Notes under the pieces: model-generated
The model's database searches: none
What the model was told of the DNA's origin: nothing
What the model saw: the letters and a program-made list of their open reading frames with translations, nothing else
From: Aquimonas sp002352135
Lineage (GTDB): Bacteria > Pseudomonadota > Gammaproteobacteria > Xanthomonadales > Xanthomonadaceae
Length of the DNA: 64,000 bases
Reading direction: 5' to 3'
Assembly (NCBI GenBank): GCA_035440755.1
Contig: DAORND010000001.1
Coordinates: 1 to 64,000 of the forward strand
Program-made: the position numbers and the translations under genes
Shown here: piece after piece, positions 1-6,766 of the stretch
Layout of the letters: each line of letters begins with the position of its first letter
How positions within the stretch are numbered: position 1 is the stretch's first letter

Positions 1-907
1 CCACGATACCGCCGTAGTGCGGCTGCCCGAGCGGGCGATAGTCCAACCGGATGCCATGCTGCTCGCAGCCACGGCGCAGCGCCTCGCTCTTGAACTCAGC
101 CGCGTTGTCCAAGTAGAGCAGTCTGGGCTTGCCGCTCATCGGCCAATCCATCTCTACGTTCAACCCTTCCAACCAAGGGCGCTTGTCGCAGGCGGCATGC
201 ACCAAGCACAAGCCGACCGAGACGGCGGACGGGGCTTCCAGCGTAACGACCATGCCAACCACGCAGCGGGTGAATACGTCGATGGCGAGGGTCAGGTACG
301 GACGGCCAATCGGTTGCCGGTCGCGCTCGTCCACCACGATCAGGTCGATGACTGTGTGGTCGATCTGCACCTGCTCCAGCGGCGCGGAGACGGGTGGCGG
401 AACACCACCAACACCTTGCAGGTCGCGGGCGGCATCTTGTCCTTCCCGGCGGTGAGTGACCTCGCGCGGATCGAGGCCGGCGATCCGCAGTGCCACCGTG
501 TTGCGCGCCGGCACCCGCAGCTTTTGCAGCTTGCACGCCCGCACAACTTCGCGGTGGAACGCCGCCAAGCTACGCTTCTGCTTGGTCAGGAAGCGCTTTT
601 GCAGTAACTCGCGGATGATTCGTTCGACCGACTCCGGCAAGCGGCCTTTACCTTTGCCACCGCTCGACTGCCCAAGAGCCAAGTCAGTGACCAGCCCCGA
701 ACCTAGCCGGGCACGGCGGATCAGGACGTAGACCTGCCGCCGGGACAGCCCCAATGCCTGGGCTGCCGCGTCGGCCGCTTCATGCCCAACCGTCTCCGAC
801 TGCGCCAACGGCCCAATGATCTCCGCACGACGACGCGCACGCTCCCATGCCTGTTCTGGCAGGGTGGCCACGCCGTGCTCGGTAATCGGTGCGGTATCGG
901 TCGCCAT
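1..907 (-). CDS. tniA: TniA-like DDE transposase, 3' end beyond window
   Basis: DDE-type transposase of the Mu/TnsB/TniA group, which cuts and joins the transposon ends. The frame is open from ATG at 907 to the window edge (302 codons). The first ~150 residues hold the helical DNA-binding part (LGLSRRQVYVLIRRAR, then a basic KQKRS stretch). The catalytic core starts near residue 180: first aspartate in QIDHTVID, then RPYLTLAIDVFTRCVVG, and second aspartate in YLDNAAEFKSEAL. The motif PHYGGIV is the last seen; the catalytic glutamate lies just outside. The upstream leader also matches this family, with a GAGGTGAGC ribosome-binding site before ATG. Intact as far as visible, so the element may be active. 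Residues are from my own translation of the minus strand. Confidence 0.9.
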   Translation of the reverse strand, partial: MATDTAPITEHGVATLPEQAWERARRRAEIIGPLAQSETVGHEAADAAAQALGLSRRQVYVLIRRARLGSGLVTDLALGQSSGGKGKGRLPESVERIIRELLQKRFLTKQKRSLAAFHREVVRACKLQKLRVPARNTVALRIAGLDPREVTHRREGQDAARDLQGVGGVPPPVSAPLEQVQIDHTVIDLIVVDERDRQPIGRPYLTLAIDVFTRCVVGMVVTLEAPSAVSVGLCLVHAACDKRPWLEGLNVEMDWPMSGKPRLLYLDNAAEFKSEALRRGCEQHGIRLDYRPLGQPHYGGIV

Positions 908-1022
908 GCTCACCTCGCTTTGGTGCACACGAGTATTGAGCATAGACGAGTTTTGTGCAGAGGAATCCTGATATCGGGTTATCAGGAGCCGTATGCACAA
1001 CAGGCTTCAAACCGCGCTGAAT
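908..1022. repeat. Sub-terminal TniA-binding-type repeats
   Basis: Between tniA and the terminal repeat are short motifs with a TGCAC core: GTGCA on the plus strand at 923-927 and 955-959, and the inverted form TGCAC at 994-998. The terminal repeat itself holds another copy at 1024-1028. Tn402/Tn5053 ends are known to carry several 19-bp transposase-binding repeats, so these are probably TniA sites. A perfect 7-bp inverted repeat, CCTGATA/TATCAGG, lies at 967-986 and could be part of the tniA promoter or operator (inference). Confidence 0.65.
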
Positions 1023-1048
1023 GGTGCAGTCGTCTTCTGAAAATGACA
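1023..1048 (-). repeat. Terminal inverted repeat of the Tn402-like element
   Basis: Read on the minus strand, the end begins TGTCATTTTCAGAAGACG and continues ACTGCACC. It agrees with my recollection of the Tn5053/Tn402 inverted repeat and resembles the related class 1 integron end (TGTCGTTTTCAGAAG...). The terminal TGTCA fixes the element boundary at 1048. It is oriented outward to the right, as expected for the end next to tniA. Confidence 0.9.
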
Positions 1049-1169
1049 GGTTCGCTCATCACGCACACGATGGCGACGTAAGACAATCAAGATCTTGCCA
1101 ATCGAACACAAGACCGCATGATCGCATCAGACTCTTCGGACGTTTGTCGATTGGCCTTGCTCAAACTTC

Positions 1170-2402
1170 TCAATTGCCGGGCTGCTGCACCGGCAACCGA
1201 ATTAGAAACAAGGTCCCTTCGCCCGGCGTACTGGTCACATCAATGGTGCCGTGGTGCTTCTTGATCAAGCCATACGAAATGGCCAGTCCCAATCCCGTAC
1301 CTGTACCCACAGGCTTGGTGGTGAAGAAGGGATCGAAGATCTTTGGTAGCAGGTCTCCAGGAATGCCAATCCCATCGTCGCCAATTGCGATCACCACATG
1401 ATCGCCATCAAGACTGGTGCTGACCGTGACGATGCCGCGATCTTTGATGGCTTGGCCCGCGTTCAACAGGATGTTCATGAACACCTGATTGAGTTCAGAC
1501 GGAATGCATTCGATCAGCGGAATGTCGCCGAAGGTCTTGACGACCTGGGCTTTGTACTTCAGGTCGTTCCAGATAATATTCAGCGTGGAATCCAAGCCGC
1601 GATGGATGTCGGCTTTGACGAACTGATCCTGAGCATCGCTGCGCGAAAAGTCCTTGAGGTCTTGCACGATCTTTCGAACGCGTTCAACACCTTCGCGCGA
1701 TTCTTCAATCAACTGCGGCAGATCCGATTGGACAAATTCGATATCCAGAGACTGACTCAGATTCTGGACTTCAGCGGCGTGCGCTTCTGGATGCGGACTT
1801 GAGAAGGCCTTTTCGTAGGATTTCACCAAGGAAAGCAGATTCTCCGAATACTGCGCTAGTGTCGCCATATTGGAGTGCACGTAGCCGATCGGATTGTTGA
1901 TCTCATGCGCAACACCGGCCGCCAACTGTCCAATCGATGCCAGCTTCTCGGATTGAACCAGCTGCTCCTGGGTGCCCTTCAGCTTCTGGTTCGCAACCTC
2001 CAACTCCGCATTGCGGGACTGCAGTTCCGACTTGCGCGCGTACTCGAAGCTGACGTCACGAGCGACGAGGCTGAAGTGAGTGACCCCATGGCTCTCGTCC
2101 CGTAGGGCGATCACTTGCAAGGTCAAGACCAAGGGTCGACGATTGCTGAGCGGAAGGGCTACTTCACCATTCCATTCGCCATTCTGACGTGCCATTTCTA
2201 TCGCGAACGGCGGCAACAAGTCCGGATGAAGATCGGCGATCCGCTCTGGAACGCTGCTGCGTTGGCTACCCAAGGTGGCTTGGACGGTCAATGCCCGTGC
2301 CGCACGGTTGGCGTAAATGATTCGCAGATCATTGGTCAGGACGAACACGGGTTGCTGGAGTGCGTCGATCACACTGCGCAGCATGGCATTCAGCTCAGTC
2401 AT
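1170..2402 (-). CDS. PAS-domain sensor histidine kinase, soluble
   Basis: Cytoplasmic two-component sensor kinase of 410 residues with no membrane segment. A PAS domain spans about residues 5-120 (QQPVFVLTNDLRIIYANRAA at its start) and a short coiled coil about 122-155. The HisKA box follows, with the phosphorylated His166 in VAHEINNPIGY. The HATPase domain is complete: N-box NQVFMNILLNAG, G1 GDDGIGIPG, F-box FDPFFTTKP, G2 GTGTGLGLAIS. It lies downstream of flgA-flgM-flgN on the same strand after a 128-bp gap. No response regulator is adjacent; the Tn402-type element ends 121 bp past its stop. The HEINNPIGY-type H-box differs from that of FleS, so I do not name it fleS. Target unknown. Confidence 0.85.
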   Translation of the reverse strand: MTELNAMLRSVIDALQQPVFVLTNDLRIIYANRAARALTVQATLGSQRSSVPERIADLHPDLLPPFAIEMARQNGEWNGEVALPLSNRRPLVLTLQVIALRDESHGVTHFSLVARDVSFEYARKSELQSRNAELEVANQKLKGTQEQLVQSEKLASIGQLAAGVAHEINNPIGYVHSNMATLAQYSENLLSLVKSYEKAFSSPHPEAHAAEVQNLSQSLDIEFVQSDLPQLIEESREGVERVRKIVQDLKDFSRSDAQDQFVKADIHRGLDSTLNIIWNDLKYKAQVVKTFGDIPLIECIPSELNQVFMNILLNAGQAIKDRGIVTVSTSLDGDHVVIAIGDDGIGIPGDLLPKIFDPFFTTKPVGTGTGLGLAISYGLIKKHHGTIDVTSTPGEGTLFLIRLPVQQPGN

Positions 2403-2530
2403 GGGGGCTGCCGTTCCTACGTCGATTCATCGACGCAAGGATAACCTTCGACGCTGATTGCAGGTCACCCCTGATTGGTGCGACACAATTTCGAGCCTGT
2501 TGTTGGCCGACGTGTTGGCGGCTTGCGGAT

Positions 2531-2869
2531 TCACGCCTCGGCCTGCAGCCGAGTGATCGCACGCTCTGCAATAACACCCTGAGCATCGTAGGCGGTCTCG
2601 CGCGAACTGGCGCCAAGTTGGCGAAGCATCCACGCCAAGTCCATCCGGCGTCTGGCCAGCAGGCTACCGTTGGCGAGATTGGCTTCCGAAAGCTGCTGAA
2701 GGCGATCCGTTGCGGTCGCGAGCTCGGTGCTGAAACGTGAAAGGCTCTGGAGCAGCTCAATCTTCCTCGCCCCAGCGGCTGCCAGGCCATCCATATCGGC
2801 TTTCAGCAAGGCCTCGCGTTCGCGACCCAAGACGTCATCCAGCTCGTCCAAGGCATGCTTCATGCTCAT
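2531..2869 (-). CDS. flgN: FlgN-type flagellar export chaperone
   Basis: Small (112 aa), almost fully alpha-helical protein matching the FlgN family in length, heptad-like pattern and position right behind flgM. FlgN chaperones the hook-filament junction proteins FlgK and FlgL in the cytoplasm and delivers them to the export gate; both clients are encoded in this window. The start ATG overlaps the flgM stop by 4 bp (ATGA), which suggests translational coupling. Individual residues are poorly conserved in this family, so the name rests on length, fold pattern and context. Confidence 0.85.
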   Translation of the reverse strand: MSMKHALDELDDVLGREREALLKADMDGLAAAGARKIELLQSLSRFSTELATATDRLQQLSEANLANGSLLARRRMDLAWMLRQLGASSRETAYDAQGVIAERAITRLQAEA

Positions 2870-3162
2870 CGCAGTGCGGACTCGACATCCAACAAGCGGG
2901 ACGAAATCTCGCGTGCGTTGATCTGATACTGGCCTGACTGGATCGCATCGCGAAGCCGTTCAACTTTGGCGCGATCGATACTGACGCCGTTGTCCACGGC
3001 TCGCGACTGCAGTTGTACTGAGTCGTCCTGTTGACGCACGCCGCCGAGAGGTGCGCTCGCTGAAACCGACGTCACGTCCTGAGCTGAAGACTTGCGGGGA
3101 CTACCTTCAACCTTGACGCTTGGCGTGGTCTGGACACCCAACGAATTGATTTTATTGTTCAT
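2866..3162 (-). CDS. flgM: FlgM, anti-sigma-28 factor
   Basis: Anti-sigma factor that holds FliA inactive until the hook-basal body is complete and FlgM is exported. It is 98 aa: an N-terminal MNNKINSLG typical of FlgM, a disordered Ser/Gln-rich middle, and a C-terminal sigma-binding part (VERLRDAIQSGQYQINAREIS). An in-frame upstream start at 3183 exists. I chose 3162 because GGAG lies 6 nt upstream and the family motif starts there. A perfect FliA promoter lies at 3193-3219, so the inhibitor is under its own target, the usual feedback loop. Read-through from the sigma-54 flgA promoter would give early expression too. Confidence 0.95.
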   Translation of the reverse strand: MNNKINSLGVQTTPSVKVEGSPRKSSAQDVTSVSASAPLGGVRQQDDSVQLQSRAVDNGVSIDRAKVERLRDAIQSGQYQINAREISSRLLDVESALR

Positions 3163-3192
3163 GTCCAACTCCACACATTCCACCTGCCCTGC

Positions 3193-3219
3193 TTATCGGC
3201 TGCTCGGATCGGAACTTTA
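3193..3219 (-). promoter_or_regulatory. Sigma-28 (FliA) promoter of flgMN
   Basis: On the minus strand TAAA (3219-3216) is followed by exactly 15 nt and then GCCGATAA (3200-3193). This matches the enterobacterial/pseudomonad FliA consensus TAAA-N15-GCCGATAA without a mismatch. The start codon of flgM is 31 nt from the -10 element. Confidence 0.92.
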
Positions 3220-3330
3220 GTCCAAATCGGCGATTTTCTTTCGTGGATTTTCGGGAGCTTCGAGAGCCAGCGCGAACGATGCGACACGCTGTTTCGGCCG
3301 ACCACACCACAATCGTCAAACGACAACGCT

Positions 3331-4014
3331 TCATTGCACAGTCTCCACCCGACCGGGACCGGTAACACGCGCTTGAACCTGTCGCCTGGAACTTTGATTC
3401 TCGACATTGATGACATCGCCGACGGCTCCGTCGCGAAGCGCCTTACCTTGCGAACGTACTTCGACGTGCCCGTTCCTGAACACGATGACGACTTGATCAC
3501 CGCGCCGAATGACCCGCGGGGCCGTCAGGTCGCTGCGCAGCAAGGTATGTCCGGCAGCCAAGGCGCGCACTGCGTTGTAGCCAAGGGCATCGTCCAGCGA
3601 GTAGATCGCCTCACCTGACAGGCTCCCGGTGTCACGCGCATCCAGACTGAGCATGCTGCGGTCCAAGGGCTGGCCAGGGCCAACAGGGCGCGCCATCACG
3701 ACGACCTCTGCAATGCGACTCACCTTGACCGGTACATACAGCTTCCAAGCCGTCGTGCCATTACACGCGACCTCGGCGACGCCGGGCCGCGCGACGAGGG
3801 ATTGCAAGGCTTGGTCGCACTTGGGCATCCGCAAGGATGAGTCGACCGCCGCTTGTGCATTGACACGTGTGTCGGTTCGCGCATCCGGGGCGACGGCGCG
3901 AATGGCAGCATCGGCGATCTCATCGACGGGCTCGAACGTGCTTTCAGCACTGGCGGCCAGCCTGCTCAGCGCCAGCATGAAGCCGAGGGTGATCCGAGCG
4001 GCATGAGTAGGCAA
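3331..4014 (-). CDS. flgA: FlgA, P-ring assembly chaperone
   Basis: Periplasmic chaperone needed for assembling FlgI into the flagellar P ring. It has 227 aa with an N-terminal signal peptide (hydrophobic residues ~8-22, cleavage near SAE). The C-terminal SAF-type domain is clear: VVVMARPVGPGQPLDRSML, the ALGYNAVRALAAGHTLLRSDL segment, then VIRRGDQVVIVFRNGHVEV and the ending VENQSSRRQVQARV, characteristic of FlgA. It heads the leftward flgA-flgM-flgN unit and diverges from cheV. A sigma-54 promoter lies 67 bp upstream. Confidence 0.95.
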   Translation of the reverse strand: MPTHAARITLGFMLALSRLAASAESTFEPVDEIADAAIRAVAPDARTDTRVNAQAAVDSSLRMPKCDQALQSLVARPGVAEVACNGTTAWKLYVPVKVSRIAEVVVMARPVGPGQPLDRSMLSLDARDTGSLSGEAIYSLDDALGYNAVRALAAGHTLLRSDLTAPRVIRRGDQVVIVFRNGHVEVRSQGKALRDGAVGDVINVENQSSRRQVQARVTGPGRVETVQ

Positions 4015-4080
4015 GTGAGTTTCCTCGTGGAATTACGGCCCCGATCTTGCCTGCTGGCAAATCGGACTCGGATTCTGTTG

Positions 4081-4096
4081 AGCAAGCGGCATGCCA
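4081..4096 (-). promoter_or_regulatory. Sigma-54 promoter of flgA
   Basis: The minus strand reads TGGCATGCCGCTTGCT: a -24 GG and a -12 GC separated by 10 nt, close to TGGCACG-N4-TTGCW. The expected start point is about 55 nt before the flgA ATG. It implies RpoN plus a FleQ-type activator, neither of which is in the window. Confidence 0.85.
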
Positions 4097-4212
4097 GTGT
4101 TGTGCGTTACTCAACTTCGCTCTGAAATGGCCGCTATTGCTGAATAGTGAGGCTTGCCATACGGCGCTGAAGAATCGGTTAGGTGTTTGATTACAAAAAG
4201 GTTAGGTTGGCA

Positions 4213-5148
4213 ATGAGCACGGGTCTGCTGGATCGGATCGAACAACGTACGCGACTCGCCGGACACAACCGACTGGCCTTGCTGCTGTTTCGGCTGGGTG
4301 GTCGCCAACTTTTTGGCGTCAATGTTTTCAAGGTGCAGGAAGTGCTGAAGCGCCCGCCGTTGCACTCGCTGCCTCAAGCGCGACCGCCGCTACTTGGCTT
4401 GGCGGATATCCGCCAGCGATCCGTTCCGGTCCTGGACTTGGGTTCGGCGATCCGGCATCCCGAGTCACTGACCGCCGAGTCGGATTATCTGGTGGTGACC
4501 GAGTTCAACCGGTCGGTGCAGGGATTTCTCGTGAGTGCGGTCGAGCGCATCGTCAACATCGCGGTCGAGAATGTGAAACCACCTCCGGAGAACGCGTCTG
4601 GCTCCTATCTTACGGCGGTGACCCGCTACAACCAGGATCTGATCCAGATCATCGATGTGGAGAAAGTGCTGGCGGAAGCGATCGGTGAAACGCGTTCGCT
4701 GTCGGCAGAAATGCGACAAAAAGCTGTCATCGGTTCCGAGGTGCGCGTGCTGGTGGTGGACGACTCGCGGGTCGCCCAACATCAGATCCAAAGCGTGCTG
4801 GAACTGCTTGGCGCGACCTGCGTCGTGCTCTCGGACGGCAGACAAGCTCTCAACTATCTCAATGACTTGGCGAAACGTGGTGAGAAGCCCAGTGAACATT
4901 TCGCCATGGTCATCTCGGACATCGAGATGCCTGACATGGATGGCTACACCCTGACGACGGAAATACGTCGTGACCCCGCCCTGTCGGACCTGTTCGTGAT
5001 GCTGCATACCTCGTTGTCGGGCATCTTCAACACGGCGATGGTGGAGCATGTGGGAGCCAATGCCTTCGTTCCCAAGTTCAGCCCCGATGATCTCGCAGAG
5101 GGCGTCCTGCTGCGGTTTGCGGACCTCGGGCTGATGGACGAGGACTGA
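4213..5148 (+). CDS. cheV: CheV, CheW-receiver chemotaxis coupling protein
   Basis: Adaptor that links chemoreceptors to CheA and can be tuned by phosphorylation. The CheW-like domain covers about residues 18-165 (LFRLGGRQLFGVNVFKVQEV; PLLGLADIRQRSVPVLDL). The receiver domain covers about 176-305 with the acidic pair in VLVVDDS and the acceptor Asp236 in VISDIEMPDMDG. It is 311 aa from the chosen ATG at 4213; an upstream in-frame start at 4183 gives MFDYKKVRLA, which is unlike the family. It sits between flgA and flgB, the order seen in several Xanthomonas and Pseudomonas genomes. No sigma-54 or FliA promoter could be recognised in front of it. Confidence 0.93.
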   Translation: MSTGLLDRIEQRTRLAGHNRLALLLFRLGGRQLFGVNVFKVQEVLKRPPLHSLPQARPPLLGLADIRQRSVPVLDLGSAIRHPESLTAESDYLVVTEFNRSVQGFLVSAVERIVNIAVENVKPPPENASGSYLTAVTRYNQDLIQIIDVEKVLAEAIGETRSLSAEMRQKAVIGSEVRVLVVDDSRVAQHQIQSVLELLGATCVVLSDGRQALNYLNDLAKRGEKPSEHFAMVISDIEMPDMDGYTLTTEIRRDPALSDLFVMLHTSLSGIFNTAMVEHVGANAFVPKFSPDDLAEGVLLRFADLGLMDED

Positions 5149-5206
5149 TTTTCCAGTGGTTTGTGGTGCCTGAAATCTGGCGTCGGAATACCGACTTTCA
5201 AAAACT

Positions 5207-5222
5207 TGGCATGGCCTTTGCT
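5207..5222 (+). promoter_or_regulatory. Sigma-54 promoter of the flgB operon
   Basis: TGGCATGGCCTTTGCT, with GG and GC elements 10 nt apart, lies 34 bp upstream of flgB. It shares its first seven bases (TGGCATG) and the TTTGCT/CTTGCT end with the flgA promoter, so both early units are probably driven by the same RpoN-dependent activator. It stands between the cheV stop and flgB, so flgB-flgL need not depend on cheV transcription. Confidence 0.88.
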
Positions 5223-5256
5223 GACCTCCCCGTAGGCAAGATCGCGGGAGGTCCGC

Positions 5257-5658
5257 ATGAACGATCCCAATTCCAGTCTGTTCGGCATCCATGGCGCGGC
5301 GCTCAGCCTGCGGCAGGAGCGCCTGAAGGTGCTCGCCTCGAACATCGCGAATGCCGACACGCCCAACTACAAGGCGCGTGACATCGACTTCGCCGCAGCA
5401 CTGAAGCACGCCACGGAGTCGCAGTCGGCAACGGGAGGCTTGAGTCCGGCGCAGGGCGGTGCATCCATCACCGAGCCCACTGGCGAGCCGTTTGGGCTGA
5501 TGTACCGATTGCCGCTGCAGCCCAGTCTGGATGGCAATACGGTCGATGCCGAGTATGAGCACGCCAGCTTTGCGCGGGCGGCGGTCGAGTATCGCGCCAG
5601 CCTCAACTTCGTCGACGGTCGGGTGCGCAAGCTCATGACCGCCATCACCGGGAGCTGA
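5257..5658 (+). CDS. flgB: FlgB, flagellar proximal rod protein
   Basis: Proximal rod subunit, 133 aa, close to the usual ~135. The N-terminal rod/hook family signature is present (LKVLASNIANADTPNYKARDIDF), as is a C-terminal helix (YRASLNFVDGRVRKLMTAITG). First gene of the rightward operon flgBCDEFGHIJKL and 34 bp past its sigma-54 promoter. Exported by the flagellar type III system, so no signal peptide is expected or seen. The strong GGGAGG ribosome-binding site fixes the start. Confidence 0.95.
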   Translation: MNDPNSSLFGIHGAALSLRQERLKVLASNIANADTPNYKARDIDFAAALKHATESQSATGGLSPAQGGASITEPTGEPFGLMYRLPLQPSLDGNTVDAEYEHASFARAAVEYRASLNFVDGRVRKLMTAITGS

Positions 5659-5660
5659 GC

Positions 5661-6071
5661 ATGACTTCCCTGCATATCTTTGATATCGCCGGTTCCGGTA
5701 TGGCTGCGCAGTCGATGCGCCTGAATACCGTCGCCAGTAATTTGGCGAACGTCGGCAGCGTGACCGGTGATGCGACGTCCGCTTACAAACCACTTGAGCC
5801 GGTGTTTGCCAGCCAGGTGCGTGACCCAAGCCAACCCGGCGTGGCGGGCGTACAGGTTTTGCGCGTCGAAGAAAGCGATGTCGAGCCGATCAAGCGCTAC
5901 GAGCCGGGCAATCCGCTGGCCGACGATCAGGGCTATGTCTATGCGCCGAACGTCGACCCCATCGCCCAGATGGTGAACATGATCTCGGCTTCGCGGGCCT
6001 ACCAGGCCGATGTGGAAATGATCAACACCGGCAAAGAGTTGGCGCTCGCCACATTGAGCGTGGGTCGCTGA
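5661..6071 (+). CDS. flgC: FlgC, flagellar proximal rod protein
   Basis: Proximal rod subunit of 136 aa. It begins with the conserved FDIAGSGMAAQSMRLNTVASN segment followed by LANVGS, and ends with the FlgC-typical ISASRAYQADVEMINTGK helix. It starts 2 nt after the flgB stop, so the two are co-translated. Length agrees with the family (~134-150). Confidence 0.96.
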   Translation: MTSLHIFDIAGSGMAAQSMRLNTVASNLANVGSVTGDATSAYKPLEPVFASQVRDPSQPGVAGVQVLRVEESDVEPIKRYEPGNPLADDQGYVYAPNVDPIAQMVNMISASRAYQADVEMINTGKELALATLSVGR

Positions 6072-6097
6072 CCGGAAGTATTCCAAGGAGTAGAAAC

Positions 6098-6751
6098 ATG
6101 AGCGTGACTTCCACCGATATCTGGTCGCAGTTGGGGATCAGTCGAGCAGGAACGACGACAGCAGAACGTCGAACCGAGCTGGGTCAGGACGACTTTCTCC
6201 GCCTGATGACCGAGCAATTGAAGAACCAGGACCCACTGAAGCCGATGGGCAATACCGAGATGATCGGGCAGATGGCGCAGTTCTCGACCGTCAAGGGCAT
6301 TGAAACCCTGAACTCGAACATGACCGGCGTGGCCTACATGCTGGGAGAGAGTCAGGCCCTGCAGGCGGCATCCATGGTCGGACGCAGTGCTTACGTGAGC
6401 ACCGATACCGCCGTGCTGGAGGCGGACAGCAGTGTGAAAGGTTCGGTTACTGCCAGCGGTGCAGGCGCAGTGAACGTTGAAGTTCGCGATCACGCTGGGC
6501 GCGTCGTGCGCACCATGACAGTGGCAGCCAGTAGCGCCGGCAGCATGGATTTCGAATGGGATGGCATCACCCAGAGCGGCGGGGTGGCAGAGCCCGGCAC
6601 CTACACCATCAAGGCGACGCAGGGCGGCAAGGCCGTCGATCTGCAGATCGCCTCACGCATTGAAAGCGTGTCCTACACCTCGCAGGGCACGGTTCTGAAT
6701 CTGCTGGGCTTTGGTCCGGCCACCTTTGATCTGATCACCCGCGTCGGTTGA
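6098..6751 (+). CDS. flgD: FlgD, hook-capping scaffold protein
   Basis: Cap that guides hook assembly and is discarded afterwards. The N-terminal signature DDFLRLMTEQLKNQDPLKP is typical. It is followed by the QMAQFSTVKGIETLN region and a C-terminal part with the FlgD Ig-like/tudor fold pattern (VRTMTVAASSAGSMDFEWDG, EPGTYTIKA). It is 217 aa, a usual length. An AAGGAG ribosome-binding site 7 nt before the ATG supports the start. Confidence 0.95.
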   Translation: MSVTSTDIWSQLGISRAGTTTAERRTELGQDDFLRLMTEQLKNQDPLKPMGNTEMIGQMAQFSTVKGIETLNSNMTGVAYMLGESQALQAASMVGRSAYVSTDTAVLEADSSVKGSVTASGAGAVNVEVRDHAGRVVRTMTVAASSAGSMDFEWDGITQSGGVAEPGTYTIKATQGGKAVDLQIASRIESVSYTSQGTVLNLLGFGPATFDLITRVG

Positions 6752-6766
6752 CCCAAGGAGACACCC

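Larger units (their letters stand above)
1..1048 (-). mobile_element. End of a Tn402/Tn5053-family transposon (partial)
   Basis: The left edge carries one end of a Tn402/Tn5053-type element. Seen: a terminal inverted repeat at 1023-1048, a sub-terminal array of TGCAC-core repeats (923-1028), and a leftward tniA-like gene starting at 907. This is the arrangement at the transposition-module end of this family, where tniA is the first gene and tniB, tniQ and a resolvase follow. Those later genes and the second terminus would lie left of the window, so cargo and completeness cannot be judged. The outer boundary is taken at 1048; 1049-1053 would be one copy of the 5-bp target duplication. Confidence 0.9.

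Noticed and set aside
17..607. 196-codon plus-strand open frame at the left edge
   Set aside because: It is the antisense shadow of the tniA-like gene, whose minus-strand frame runs unbroken to the edge and carries recognisable transposase motifs.
1170..2402. Naming the kinase fleS
   Set aside because: It is near flagellar genes, but the H-box type differs from FleS and no fleR-type regulator is adjacent.
4132..4144. TGGCCGCTATTGC as a sigma-54 promoter for cheV
   Set aside because: The GG and GC elements are 8 nt apart instead of 10, which is not tolerated by RpoN.
4465..5829. 454-codon minus-strand open frame across cheV, flgB and flgC
   Set aside because: High GC makes long antisense frames common. 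The three plus-strand proteins are clearly homologous to known families and this frame resembles nothing.
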